DNA of 37,000 nt, from assembly GCA_964501925.1 (NCBI GenBank), contig CAZCTM010000022.1, forward strand, positions 1 through 37,000. Reading direction: 5' to 3'. The stretch comes from CAYLYU01 sp964501925 (GTDB taxonomy: Bacteria; Pseudomonadota; Zetaproteobacteria; Mariprofundales; Mariprofundaceae). A program made the translations under genes and the position numbers. Under the pieces are notes generated by a model. The model saw nothing but the letters and a program-made list of their open reading frames with translations, was not told the DNA's origin and did no database searches. Below are positions 17,344-25,877 of this stretch, in pieces. Every line of letters begins with the position of its first letter. The first letter of the stretch is position 1.

Positions 17344-18091
17344 AGCGCCTCCTCCAACGTAATGCAAGCCAAACAAGGGCCATAACCGAAACCACCAGGG
17401 TAAGAGGCTTTGCCGTGGATGGCTGAATGGGATAGCCAAACCCAAGAACAGCCGCCTCCACAAGCAGCATCATGGCCGGAATGTTCCATGCCCAGCTTGA
17501 TGTTTCCCATGGCTGCTGCGCCCATCGCAATTGAAAAACCCAGATTCCCCACATGCAGAATATGCCGATACCGAAACCCACCCAAACGTCCAGGGGAAAA
17601 TGCACACCGCCGTACACCCGGCTGTATGCTGCCAATAACGCAACAAAGCATATCAACCACGCACGCCAGTCCCGAGAATCAAAAACAAGCCATGCCAGCA
17701 TGAAAACAACACCCAGAGAAGTTGCATGCCCCGATGGAAAGCTGTGCGCCGTCAAGGGTTGCCCCAGGATATGGACATTCTGGAACTCGGCTGCTGGCCG
17801 GGGGGCATGCACCAAGTGTTTCAGAACCTGGGCAATCAGCCCGGAAGCAATAAAGGCGATCAGTCCCGCAATTCCCGCGCGCAGTTGCCACAACATGAGT
17901 GAGGTAACCAGGACGACGACAACGAGACCATCTCCAAAACCACCGATTAGCCCCATTAGGGCATCAAGCCAGGGAGCATGGGTTCCATTGATCCACCAAA
18001 ACAGCTCATGATTAAAGGCCCATATGCCCAGGGAACCCAGCAGGAAAAGGCACAAATATGCGAGCCGCTTCCCTCTCCGGCTAGCTGGCAC
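17321..18091 (-). CDS. PAP2 family membrane phosphatase
   Basis: A 256-residue integral membrane protein with the three acid-phosphatase motifs of the PAP2 family: K91 with RP at 98-99, PSGH at 119-122, and SR at 157-158 with H164 and D168. Such enzymes remove phosphate from lipid pyrophosphates such as undecaprenyl diphosphate or from phosphatidylglycerol phosphate; the substrate is not resolved. The GTG start overlaps the end of pepA by 11 bases and no clear ribosome site precedes it. The 3' end overlaps holC. The insertion of this gene between pepA and holC is unusual. The segment after the last motif carries two to three more hydrophobic helices. Confidence 0.88.
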   Translation of the reverse strand: MPASRRGKRLAYLCLFLLGSLGIWAFNHELFWWINGTHAPWLDALMGLIGGFGDGLVVVVLVTSLMLWQLRAGIAGLIAFIASGLIAQVLKHLVHAPRPAAEFQNVHILGQPLTAHSFPSGHATSLGVVFMLAWLVFDSRDWRAWLICFVALLAAYSRVYGGVHFPLDVWVGFGIGIFCMWGIWVFQLRWAQQPWETSSWAWNIPAMMLLVEAAVLGFGYPIQPSTAKPLTLVVSVMALVWLALRWRRRFESKSLF

Positions 18092-19580
18092 GCTGAGACA
18101 GGAAGTTCAGCAGCAACCGTACACCGGCACCGGTTGCTCCCTTGGCATTGATATCGTCACCCTTCATGTTCCATGCAGTCCCCGCAATATCCAGGTGCGC
18201 CCACGGCAGATCATCAACAAAACGGGACAAGAAACACGCTGCGGTGATGGCACCGGCCTCACGCCCTCCGATGTTCTTGATATCGGCAATGTTGCTTTTG
18301 ATCTGTTCCTGGTATTCACTGAACAGTGGCAATCGCCATACACGGTCATGGGTTTGGCTGGCTGATTTCTCCAGCTCCACGAGCAAATCCTCGTTATTGC
18401 CCATCAGACCCGAGGCGTGCGCACCCAGCGCGATGACGCAGGCCCCGGTCAATGTGGCCAGATCAATGATGGCCGCTGGCTTCTGTTCAGCGGCATAGGC
18501 AAGCGCATCCGCCAGGATGATGCGCCCTTCGGCATCGGTATTTAACACCTCAATGGTAATCCCCTTGTATGACCTGATGATGTCACCAGGCTTGTAGGCC
18601 GATGATCCCGGAAGGTTCTCTGTTGAGGCTATCACACCCATAAGGTTCAGGGGCAACGCCATGCTGGTTACGGCCTTAAAAACCCCCAGAACAGCGGCTG
18701 CGCCGCACATGTCAAATTTCATCTCATCCATGTGCTGGGGAGGTTTGATACTTATACCACCAGAATCAAAGGTCAGTCCCTTGCCAACGATGGCAATGGG
18801 AGCATCCTCCTTTCCACCACCCCTGTAATTCAGGATGATAAAACGAGGCTCCTCACCGGATCCCTGATTGACGGCAAGCAGACCACGAAAACCGGCCTCT
18901 TCAATAGCTTTCTTGTCCAGCACGGTCACACTGAGCCTGTCGGCTTTCAGACTTTCCGCCTGTTCACCCAGATAGGAAGGGGTACAGACATTGCCCGGCT
19001 CATTGGCGAGATCACGTGCGAACAATACCCCTTCACAGCATGCCCGGGCCATGCGAACCGCCTCCTGTGCCTCGTCCAGTTGCCTCCGGGAGGGAATCAT
19101 CAGCGTCACGGACCTCAGAGCCCGCTTGTTTTCCTCTTTCTTGGTCTGATACTTTGAGAACCTGTACAGACCCAGCCATACACCCTCTGCGATCGCCTGC
19201 ACCTTGTCGGCGAGTGATGCACCGCGCACACCAAGCTCGGCCAGATACATTGAAATATCCCTTGCCCCGGTCTGATCCAGCCGCCGTGCGGCAATGGCAG
19301 CAAGTCGACGGAGCTTCTGGAGATCCAGAGACCGTTCTTCACCTGCCCCAAGCAAGACCAAACGTGATGAAAGAATCCCCTCGATATGATAGAGAATGCC
19401 CATTTCACCAAATTCACCGAGCTGATCGAACTTCCTGAGGTAAGCCGCTAGTGACTTCCCGCCCCCCTTCCGCAAGGTCTCGCCACTGGCGGAAAGCCTG
19501 CGCCCGGCAAACAACGGAAGAACAATCGCATCATCACGCTGCTTGGCAGGTGAACCTGATTTGATTTTAATCGTGATCAT
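18081..19580 (-). CDS. pepA: Leucyl aminopeptidase (M17)
   Basis: Cytosol-type aminopeptidase of 499 residues, close to the E. coli PepA length. The catalytic C-terminal half shows the metal and active-site motifs VGKGLTFDSGGISIKP and NTDAEGRIILADAL. It releases N-terminal residues from peptides; in E. coli the same protein also binds DNA in Xer recombination and in carAB control, which need not apply here. The ATG at 19580 is chosen over upstream in-frame starts because GGAGG lies ten bases before it and the N-terminus then matches the family. It is the first gene of the pepA-PAP2-holC-valS run. Confidence 0.95.
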   Translation of the reverse strand: MITIKIKSGSPAKQRDDAIVLPLFAGRRLSASGETLRKGGGKSLAAYLRKFDQLGEFGEMGILYHIEGILSSRLVLLGAGEERSLDLQKLRRLAAIAARRLDQTGARDISMYLAELGVRGASLADKVQAIAEGVWLGLYRFSKYQTKKEENKRALRSVTLMIPSRRQLDEAQEAVRMARACCEGVLFARDLANEPGNVCTPSYLGEQAESLKADRLSVTVLDKKAIEEAGFRGLLAVNQGSGEEPRFIILNYRGGGKEDAPIAIVGKGLTFDSGGISIKPPQHMDEMKFDMCGAAAVLGVFKAVTSMALPLNLMGVIASTENLPGSSAYKPGDIIRSYKGITIEVLNTDAEGRIILADALAYAAEQKPAAIIDLATLTGACVIALGAHASGLMGNNEDLLVELEKSASQTHDRVWRLPLFSEYQEQIKSNIADIKNIGGREAGAITAACFLSRFVDDLPWAHLDIAGTAWNMKGDDINAKGATGAGVRLLLNFLSQRAS

Positions 19581-19754
19581 TATGAGTAAACCTCCGGATC
19601 CGGTTTTTTTCCACGTCAATCGTACAAAGGCTACATCGCCGGAGGAGGACGCCGCCCGAAACCCGGTGGCAGTCATCCACCGCCAAACCAGCCTTCAACT
19701 GTGATTTTTTCCCCAAACAGTTCTGTCTGTCATCCAGACAATTAAATACCTTAA
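19581..19754. other. Intergenic region with stem-loops
   Basis: A 174-base gap between the 3' end of the DUF4399 gene and the pepA start. It holds a 6-bp stem TGTCTG/CAGACA near 19725-19741 and a longer-range AACTGT/ACAGTT pairing near 19697-19722. An AATTAA/TTAATT palindrome spans the DUF4399 stop. These may end the DUF4399 transcript, but no T run follows on the minus strand. Confidence 0.3.
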
Positions 19755-20165
19755 TTACTTGACAGTGATGTGAACAGTGCTGCTTAGTGCAGGACCATAT
19801 GAACGGTGAAGGCCATCGGCGAACTGAAGTGTCAGCGTGTGCCTTCCCGGCGAGAGTCGGATATCTGCTTCTGTCTGACCCTTGCCGAAATGCATGTGAT
19901 GATCATCCTTGGGTACAACCTTTCCTTGGGGAAGTGGGCTTCCATCAATGATGAGATGGTGATGCCCTGTTCCTTTCACAAATTCGCCTGCCGGTCTGAC
20001 TTTCATTCCCCTGACACCCATGATCACATGGACATTCGGACCAACCTCAGCCCCATCTGCAGGCTGGACAAAGTAAACTGCCCGTTCCTGCCCTTCCTGG
20101 GCATGTACCTGAACGGGTAACAGAACCCCAAGGATGCCAAGAACCACTGCCGCGAATCGCCCCAT
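19755..20165 (-). CDS. DUF4399 exported protein
   Basis: A 136-residue periplasmic protein. A signal peptide (residues about 1-22, ending VHAQ) precedes the DUF4399 domain, recognised by PADGAEVGPNVHVIMGVRGM, then the histidine-rich GTGHHHLIID and DDHHMHFGKGQ. The paired HHH and HHMHFG segments suggest metal binding, but no function has been established to my knowledge. The start at 20165 has GGAGG six bases upstream and begins directly with the signal sequence. It is divergent from the JAMM gene and reads toward pepA. Confidence 0.82.
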   Translation of the reverse strand: MGRFAAVVLGILGVLLPVQVHAQEGQERAVYFVQPADGAEVGPNVHVIMGVRGMKVRPAGEFVKGTGHHHLIIDGSPLPQGKVVPKDDHHMHFGKGQTEADIRLSPGRHTLTLQFADGLHRSYGPALSSTVHITVK

Positions 20166-20198
20166 TGCCGACCTCCATGTCTGATCATGAAATGCTAT

Positions 20199-20216
20199 GC
20201 TTGCCTTCCGGCAAGC
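20199..20216. repeat. Perfect 7-bp inverted repeat
   Basis: GCTTGCC and GGCAAGC are separated by TTCC. It sits in the divergent region, 34 bases upstream of the DUF4399 start. It could form a hairpin in that leader or serve as a protein-binding site. No T run follows on either strand, so it is not a standard terminator. Confidence 0.45.
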
Positions 20217-20357
20217 TATCAGTATATCCCGTGACAATCGAGATGAAGGTGCTCTTCTTTGTCCAGTGCAAGTAAAATCATATTGCTCTAGCATGATACC
20301 ATCCGGCATGGACGAAATGATCCCTTCATGTTTGACTTCGAGGCCCTTGGAGAACTG

Positions 20358-20852
20358 ATGCACAACGTCGATCGATTTAACAGCCCTGAATATATTCGAG
20401 TTGTTGACCCGAAGCCATCAGAAAAAGAATGTGTCATTTCATCTGATGCCCGTCAGGTCATCCGGGCTGCCGGTGTTCGCTGCTATCCCATGGAGGCATG
20501 CGGCCTGCTGATCGGCAGCATGAAGGATGGTGGATGGATGATCAGGGAGGCGCGTGAGATTCGAAATGTAAATACGGAGCGGGCAGCCGACCGGTTTCAG
20601 CTTGATCCAGCCGAGTTTCAGGCTGTCGATCGGGAGTTAAGAAAAAAGGGGCGGGATATCATCGGAATCTTTCACAGTCATCCTGACTGCCCCGCCAGAC
20701 CGTCACCCACCGATCTGGCAAACGCATGGGAGAGTTATGCCTACATCATCATCAGTATCCTTGAAGGCAGGGCGGAAGACTTGAAATGCTGGACGCTTAA
20801 TGACGCCGGCAATAAATTCCAGGCGGTACTTCTACAGGAGAGGCCATCTTGA
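20358..20852 (+). CDS. JAMM/MPN metalloprotease (M67 family), active-site intact
   Basis: A 164-residue protein of the Mov34/MPN/PAD-1 class. All zinc and catalytic residues of the JAMM motif are in place: E46 in MEACGLL, H106 and H108 in HSHP, S116 and D119 in PSPTD. In bacteria such enzymes typically process ubiquitin-like sulfur carriers or amide-linked small molecules; no ThiS/MoaD-like partner lies in this window. The ATG at 20358 is preferred over one at 20328 because GGAG lies five bases upstream. The 3' end overlaps the TPR lipoprotein gene by four bases, so translation is likely coupled. A degenerate relative lies about 7 kb downstream. Confidence 0.85.
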   Translation: MHNVDRFNSPEYIRVVDPKPSEKECVISSDARQVIRAAGVRCYPMEACGLLIGSMKDGGWMIREAREIRNVNTERAADRFQLDPAEFQAVDRELRKKGRDIIGIFHSHPDCPARPSPTDLANAWESYAYIIISILEGRAEDLKCWTLNDAGNKFQAVLLQERPS

Positions 20853-22558
20853 GACTGACGCTCATCATCATGCTGGCAGCAGCCATTGTTGCCTGTACAC
20901 CCAAGGTCAAGGAAAAAACCGTTCAGGAAAAGCCCCGGGAAACAGGAGAGGTGAACGTTGCCCTCAAGGATATGAGCAATGAATTCCTCTATCTTGCTGC
21001 ACTGGATGCGATGAGCAGCGGCAAGGTTGATCTGGCCATTCGTTTTCTGGATGTGCTCGTGGACAAAGATCCACAGGCCATTGAACCTCGCCTGCAACTG
21101 GCTGAACTCCTGTTACTCAAGGCCCAGTTCACTGAATCCGACAGGCATCTGGACCTCATCCTTGCTGATGCTTCCATATCCAAGAAACTCAGGATAAAGG
21201 CGCATATGTTGCATGCCCGGGTTTATATTGCCCAGGGCAAATCGGAAAGGGCATTGAATGAAATCAACCTGCTTCTTCAGGACCAGCCCGACCTGCTTTC
21301 CGCCAGGCTGTTGCAAATCAGGCTCTTAAGCCAGATGGGTAAAACGGATGAAGCCCATGCCGCCATCAACGAGGCATTGAAATATTCCCCCCATCAAGAG
21401 CTGTTTCGTATTCAGGCACAGCTTTTTGTCCGCCAGGGGAAACTGAAGAAGGCCGAACAGGCGCTGGAGTCCCTGCTCAAGGTTGCCCCTCATGATGAAC
21501 GCGCCCTGCTCATGTTGAGTGATGTGATTGTGCAGCAGGGAAATATGGCAAAAGCCGAAACCGTTTTGCTTCGCTATCTGCACAACCATCCCCGAGCGTT
21601 TGGTGTCATCAACAGTCTGGGACAATTACTGGTTCAACAGAATCGTATCGACGAGGCCATCAGCATCTACTCGGAACTTGCTGTCAAAATGGGAGAACCG
21701 GCCGATGTTCTGACAACACTGGGATTGCTCTTCTATCAAAAGGAAGAGTTTCCAAAGGCGGCAACCTTGTTCCATCGGGCGCTATCAAAGCAGCCCGATC
21801 GATCCGCGATACGTTTCTATCTTGCAGCAAGTCTGGAAGCCATGGGAAAGGACGAAGAGGCAGCCAAGCTCTACATGAACTTTGATCCCAATGACCCGGC
21901 CTACAGCAAGACCCAGCTCCGGCTTGCCAGCATTGAATTCAGACAGGATAAACTGGAGAAGGCGGTTAAGCGCCTGACAACCCTGATCGAAAAGTTCCCC
22001 AAACTTGAAGATGCTTACCTTTTACTGTCATCCATTCGCTTGCAACAAAAGAAATACGAGCTTCTGCTCCAGGAATCCGAACCGGCTCTGGGGTTGAAGC
22101 ACATCTCACCAGGCTTGCTATTCAACCGTGCCATTGCCTATGAGAAACTCAACAATCACGATGGTGCGGAAGCAAGCCTCAGAAACCTTCTGGCCATAGA
22201 ACCTGACAATCCCGAAGCCATGAACTATCTGGGCTACATGTTTGCCGAAGAAGGGATTCACCTGGATGAAGCCGAAACACTCATTCAGCGGGCATTAAAA
22301 CTGAAACCCGACGACCCTTATTACCTGGACTCCCTGGCCTGGGTCTATTTTCAGCGAGGAGAATATGCCAGGGCTCTCGAGTTGCAGCAAAAGGCCGTTA
22401 AGAAGTTATCGGACGACCCCATCATATTCGAGCATCTGGGAGACATGCTGTGGAAGGTTGGTAACCCGGATGCCGCTCGTGAGGCATGGAAGAAGGCCAT
22501 TCGGCTTAAGCACGTAAGCCCGGACAAGTTACGCAAAAAAATCCAAAACGGAATATGA
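20849..22558 (+). CDS. TPR-repeat lipoprotein
   Basis: A 569-residue lipoprotein built of tetratricopeptide repeats. The signal peptide ends in a lipobox (IVAC, acylated cysteine at about residue 16). A charged linker is followed by some fifteen TPR units of about 34 residues, with typical patterns such as PEAMNYLGYMFAEEG and PDDPYYLDSLAWVYFQRGEYARAL. TPR domains bind other proteins; this type is often found directly before lolB, so a role in envelope assembly is plausible but unproven. The start is a TTG overlapping the JAMM stop, with AGGAGAGG upstream. The stop overlaps the lolB ATG by four bases. Confidence 0.88.
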   Translation: MRLTLIIMLAAAIVACTPKVKEKTVQEKPRETGEVNVALKDMSNEFLYLAALDAMSSGKVDLAIRFLDVLVDKDPQAIEPRLQLAELLLLKAQFTESDRHLDLILADASISKKLRIKAHMLHARVYIAQGKSERALNEINLLLQDQPDLLSARLLQIRLLSQMGKTDEAHAAINEALKYSPHQELFRIQAQLFVRQGKLKKAEQALESLLKVAPHDERALLMLSDVIVQQGNMAKAETVLLRYLHNHPRAFGVINSLGQLLVQQNRIDEAISIYSELAVKMGEPADVLTTLGLLFYQKEEFPKAATLFHRALSKQPDRSAIRFYLAASLEAMGKDEEAAKLYMNFDPNDPAYSKTQLRLASIEFRQDKLEKAVKRLTTLIEKFPKLEDAYLLLSSIRLQQKKYELLLQESEPALGLKHISPGLLFNRAIAYEKLNNHDGAEASLRNLLAIEPDNPEAMNYLGYMFAEEGIHLDEAETLIQRALKLKPDDPYYLDSLAWVYFQRGEYARALELQQKAVKKLSDDPIIFEHLGDMLWKVGNPDAAREAWKKAIRLKHVSPDKLRKKIQNGI

Positions 22559-23094
22559 CGACGACTCGACAGATGAGGAAACTCCTGCCGGGGGCAGTCA
22601 TGATTTCATGCATGTTCATGCTTGCCGGTTGCGCCAAGGCCCCGTCCAAAATGAAGTTACCAGCCCTTGTTGAGTTTACGGGCCGACTCATCGTTATTGA
22701 ACCTGCGCGTCGCTGGCAGGTACTGGTAACCTGGCATTCCCTTGGCAAAAACGAAGGCTGGTTGCGTCTGAGCCATGCCGCAACCGGACGGATCATCGAA
22801 CTTCGCTGGCGGAGCAAGATGATGTGGCTGCGCGATAATCAGGCCGAACTCCCCGACTGGCAGATGATCACTCTGCAAGATCTGAGATCCTACGGAATTT
22901 CCTTGTTCCCGAATGACATCGCACTTTTCCTGGCCGGGGAAACACCCCCGGATTTCAACGCTGCCGGCGAAAACATGTGGAGGGGAAAACGGATGGATCA
23001 CACCCTCCACGTGAAATGGGTTCAAAGCAAGCGCCAGCTGAGGATTACCGATGTAACCATGGGTAAAATTTTCATCTTAATGATCGATGCCTAG
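22555..23094 (+). CDS. lolB: Outer-membrane lipoprotein receptor LolB
   Basis: A 179-residue lipoprotein with a signal peptide and lipobox (MLAGC, acyl cysteine at residue 26). LolB receives lipoproteins from LolA and inserts them into the outer membrane. The sequence is divergent, but family features are there: FTGRLIVIEPARRWQVLVTWHS early, WLRLSHAATGRIIELRW in the middle, and a C-terminal beta segment. Position between the TPR lipoprotein gene and ispE matches the usual order. It overlaps the TPR gene by four bases and ispE by eight, consistent with coupled translation. Confidence 0.82.
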   Translation: MTTTRQMRKLLPGAVMISCMFMLAGCAKAPSKMKLPALVEFTGRLIVIEPARRWQVLVTWHSLGKNEGWLRLSHAATGRIIELRWRSKMMWLRDNQAELPDWQMITLQDLRSYGISLFPNDIALFLAGETPPDFNAAGENMWRGKRMDHTLHVKWVQSKRQLRITDVTMGKIFILMIDA

Positions 23095-23986
23095 TTTCCT
23101 GGCACCCGCCAAAATCAATCTCCACCTGCGCGTACTGGGAAGAAGACACGACGGCTATCATCTTCTGGATACGAGTTTTGCCTATGTGGATGTGGCGGAC
23201 AAACTTGAGATCCGCCCTGATGAGGAGCTGACAGTCTTGTGTTCCCACAAGGACCTTTCAGGTCATGACAACCTCGTGTACATCGTCCTTGATGCCCTTA
23301 AACACGCGTACAATGTTTCTCAGGGCTTGCATGTTCGCATCACCAAGCATATTCCTCTGCAGGCCGGTCTTGGAGGAGGCTCGAGTGATGCCGCAACCGC
23401 TCTCATGGCGGCCAACCACCTATGGGGTCTCTCCCTGTCAAAACAGGAGCTGATTGATTTTTCATTACCTTACGGCGCTGATATTCCCTGCTTTCTGTTC
23501 GGGCGTGCCAGTATAGCCAGCGGGATTGGTGAGCGGCTCAGACCGATAAACGCAACCCTGCCGGCGGAGAATATCCTTCTGGCCTATCCGGGAACCGGAA
23601 CATCCACCGCAGAGGTCTTCCGTCATTATGACATGCTGGCAGAATTGACCCGAAATAGGCTGCCGGATAACATTCGTGCCCGCTCCGGAACCGGCGATGG
23701 ACTTAATCGACTGGGTTATAACGATCTGGAAAAAGCCGCCACAGAGCTTTGCCCCACAATTGGTAATCTGCTTGATATCATGCGTGAGTCGGGGGGAATT
23801 TCATGGATGAGTGGCAGTGGTTCGGTCTGTGTGGGGTTGTTTGCGACCCTCCGATCGGCAACATCCCTGGCCAGGGATCTCAAATCCAAAGGATTGGCAT
23901 CCTGGACCCATGTAGGAAGACTGGTGAACACACATCCCATGGAAATGATTGATGACGAGCACAGTTGGGGCGTAGCCAAGTGGTAA
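23087..23986 (+). CDS. ispE: 4-diphosphocytidyl-2-C-methyl-D-erythritol kinase
   Basis: GHMP-family kinase of the non-mevalonate isoprenoid pathway, 299 residues. It phosphorylates the 2-hydroxyl of CDP-methylerythritol with ATP. The N-terminal PAKINLHLRVLGRR, the ATP-binding PLQAGLGGGSSDAATAL and the C-terminal WMSGSGSVCVGLF are all intact. The ATG overlaps the end of lolB by eight bases. The last seven codons (tgg to the taa stop) lie inside the tRNA-Gln gene, with the stop in the D-loop, so the C-terminal residues WGVAKW are forced by tRNA sequence. The mRNA end is therefore likely to be set by tRNA processing. Confidence 0.95.
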   Translation: MPSFLAPAKINLHLRVLGRRHDGYHLLDTSFAYVDVADKLEIRPDEELTVLCSHKDLSGHDNLVYIVLDALKHAYNVSQGLHVRITKHIPLQAGLGGGSSDAATALMAANHLWGLSLSKQELIDFSLPYGADIPCFLFGRASIASGIGERLRPINATLPAENILLAYPGTGTSTAEVFRHYDMLAELTRNRLPDNIRARSGTGDGLNRLGYNDLEKAATELCPTIGNLLDIMRESGGISWMSGSGSVCVGLFATLRSATSLARDLKSKGLASWTHVGRLVNTHPMEMIDDEHSWGVAKW

Positions 23987-24040
23987 GGCACCGGTTTTTG
24001 GTACCGGCATGCGCAGGTTCGAATCCTGCCGCCCCAGCCA
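23966..24040 (+). tRNA. tRNA-Gln (anticodon UUG)
   Basis: A complete cloverleaf with encoded CCA. The acceptor stem is TGGGGCG/CGCCCCA, the D arm GCCA/GGC, the anticodon arm CCGGT-TTTTGGT-ACCGG (anticodon TTG, reading CAA), and the T arm GCAGG-TTCGAAT-CCTGC. Its first 21 bases overlap the 3' end of ispE. tRNA-Gln between ispE and prs is a common arrangement in related proteobacteria. Confidence 0.97.
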
Positions 24041-24125
24041 TTTTATCGGCAGGCATGTCCATGCCCTGTCAATGCGATGAAATACTGAACCCACGGATTT
24101 ACCGGGCTTAGGAGCACATATCCAG

Positions 24126-25070
24126 ATGTTACAAAAACGAATGCGTCTCTTCGCGGGGACTTCCATTCCCCGACTTGCCCAGGAAGTAAGCGATTATCTG
24201 GGAATGCCTTTGGGAGGCATCTATATCCGCCGTTTCTCGGACGGCGAGATCTTCATGCAAATCAAGGACTCCATTCGGGGACTGGATGCATTTTTCATTC
24301 AAAGTACATCCTGCCCTGCCAATGACAACCTGATGGAGCTTCTCATCTTTATTGACGCGGCCAAACGTGCATCCGCCAGGCATATATGCGCAGTGATGCC
24401 TTATTTTGGCTATGCCAGACAGGACAGGAAAAGTGCGGGACGAACCCCCATCTCGGCCAAGCTCGTTGCTGATCTGATCACGGTTGCCGGTGCCACCCGA
24501 GTGTTGACCATGGACCTGCACGCCGGACAAATCCAGGGATTCTTCAATATCCCGGTGGATCATATCTATGCAACACCCGTGTTCCTTGATGATATACGCA
24601 AGCAGCCACTAAACAACACGATCATTGTTTCTCCAGACGTGGGCGGCGTCGTGCGTGCGCGGGAGCTGGCCAAGAGGCTGCACGTACCGATGGCCATCGT
24701 CGATAAACGCCGGCCGGCCCCAAATGAAGCCAAGGTGATGAACATCATCGGTGAAGTGGAGGGCATGCACTGCATTCTGGTGGATGACATGGTGGATACA
24801 GCCGGAACCCTGTGCAGCGCGGTCGATGCCTTGCTTGAATGTGGTGCCAGGAAGGTGTCCGCCTATGCCACTCACGGCGTGTTGTCAGGACCGGCTGCCG
24901 AGAACCTGGCCAATTCCAGACTAAGCGAACTGGTGGTGACCAACACCATCACCGTATCAGAAAAGGTCATCGCCACGGGCAAGGTGCGTATTCTGTCCGT
25001 TGCCAAACTCGTGGGCGAGGCGATAAGCCGGATTTACGACGAACGCTCAATAAGTAGCTTGTATAAGTAG
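24126..25070 (+). CDS. prs: Ribose-phosphate pyrophosphokinase
   Basis: PRPP synthetase of 314 residues, the standard length. It makes 5-phosphoribosyl 1-diphosphate from ribose 5-phosphate and ATP for nucleotide, histidine, tryptophan and NAD synthesis. Recognisable parts are LFAGTSIPRLAQEV at the N-terminus, the flexible-loop/ATP region YFGYARQDRK, the signature DLHAGQIQGFF, and the PRPP-binding LVDDMVDTAGT. AGGAGC lies 11 bases upstream of the ATG. It follows tRNA-Gln by 85 bases and may be transcribed from the same promoter as ispE. Confidence 0.98.
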   Translation: MLQKRMRLFAGTSIPRLAQEVSDYLGMPLGGIYIRRFSDGEIFMQIKDSIRGLDAFFIQSTSCPANDNLMELLIFIDAAKRASARHICAVMPYFGYARQDRKSAGRTPISAKLVADLITVAGATRVLTMDLHAGQIQGFFNIPVDHIYATPVFLDDIRKQPLNNTIIVSPDVGGVVRARELAKRLHVPMAIVDKRRPAPNEAKVMNIIGEVEGMHCILVDDMVDTAGTLCSAVDALLECGARKVSAYATHGVLSGPAAENLANSRLSELVVTNTITVSEKVIATGKVRILSVAKLVGEAISRIYDERSISSLYK

Positions 25071-25178
25071 GAAAGGCACTGCATGATTGCGCGCCCAAAA
25101 AACTGAGCGCCAAAACGATGACACAAGGCAGGAGTGAATGTGTCTTGCATTGATCTCCGCTGGTATTAGGAGGAAGGA

Positions 25179-25805
25179 ATGAGCAGTTATATCCTGGAGG
25201 CCGAGATTCGGGAGAAAACGGGTAAGGGTGAATCACGCCGTTTACGCCGCCAAGGAAAATTGCCAGGAATCTTGTACGGTGGAAACAAGCCGGAGATGGC
25301 ATTGTGCGTCAACAGCCACGCCCTTTCCAAGCTCATTGAGGACAAGGCATTCCACACTTCCATGATTGAACTGAAGATCAAGGGCTCACGGGCAAAAAAT
25401 ACAGCACTGGTCAAGGAAGTTCAGTGGGATCCGATCACCGATTTTCCGGTTCACATTGATTTTCAGCGGGTTTCTTCCAAGGACACGGTACATATCGAGG
25501 TGCCGGTAAACACCATCAATCACGAGAAGTGCCCGGGCGCCATCAAGGGTGGTTTCTTTGATATCGTTCGCCATACGCTGGAAGTCGTATGCCGCGCCGA
25601 TGTGATCCCCGAGAGCATCAACATCGACTGTTCCGATCTGGATATCGGTGATGTTGTTCATGTTGAGGATATTCCCTTGCCCGAAGGGGTGGAAATTCCC
25701 CATGAAAGCAACTTCACGGTACTGACCGTGCTTTCACCCACTGTTTCAGAGGCAGAAGCTGAAGCCGAAGGAGAGGAAAGCGAGGAAGAAGGAACGACCG
25801 AATAG
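25179..25805 (+). CDS. rplY: 50S ribosomal protein L25 / Ctc
   Basis: The two-domain (Ctc/TL5) form of L25, 208 residues: an N-terminal L25 domain (residues about 1-95) that binds 5S rRNA, and a C-terminal beta domain (about 100-185). An acidic glutamate/alanine tail (EAEAEAEGEESEEEG) ends the protein, as in other members. It has a strong ribosome site, AGGAGGAAGG just before the ATG, as expected for a ribosomal protein. It lies between prs and pth, the usual order. The 108-base leader holds no recognised riboregulator. Confidence 0.96.
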   Translation: MSSYILEAEIREKTGKGESRRLRRQGKLPGILYGGNKPEMALCVNSHALSKLIEDKAFHTSMIELKIKGSRAKNTALVKEVQWDPITDFPVHIDFQRVSSKDTVHIEVPVNTINHEKCPGAIKGGFFDIVRHTLEVVCRADVIPESINIDCSDLDIGDVVHVEDIPLPEGVEIPHESNFTVLTVLSPTVSEAEAEAEGEESEEEGTTE

Positions 25806-25877
25806 GTTGATGTATTGATCCACCAAACCTTCGAACCGTCTCTGACTCCTGATCCATGTGGGCATCCATAGGGTCAT

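Noticed and set aside
24041..24080. Hairpin after tRNA-Gln (GGCATG/CATGCC)
   Set aside because: The loop is only two bases and no T run follows, so it is not a usable terminator call.
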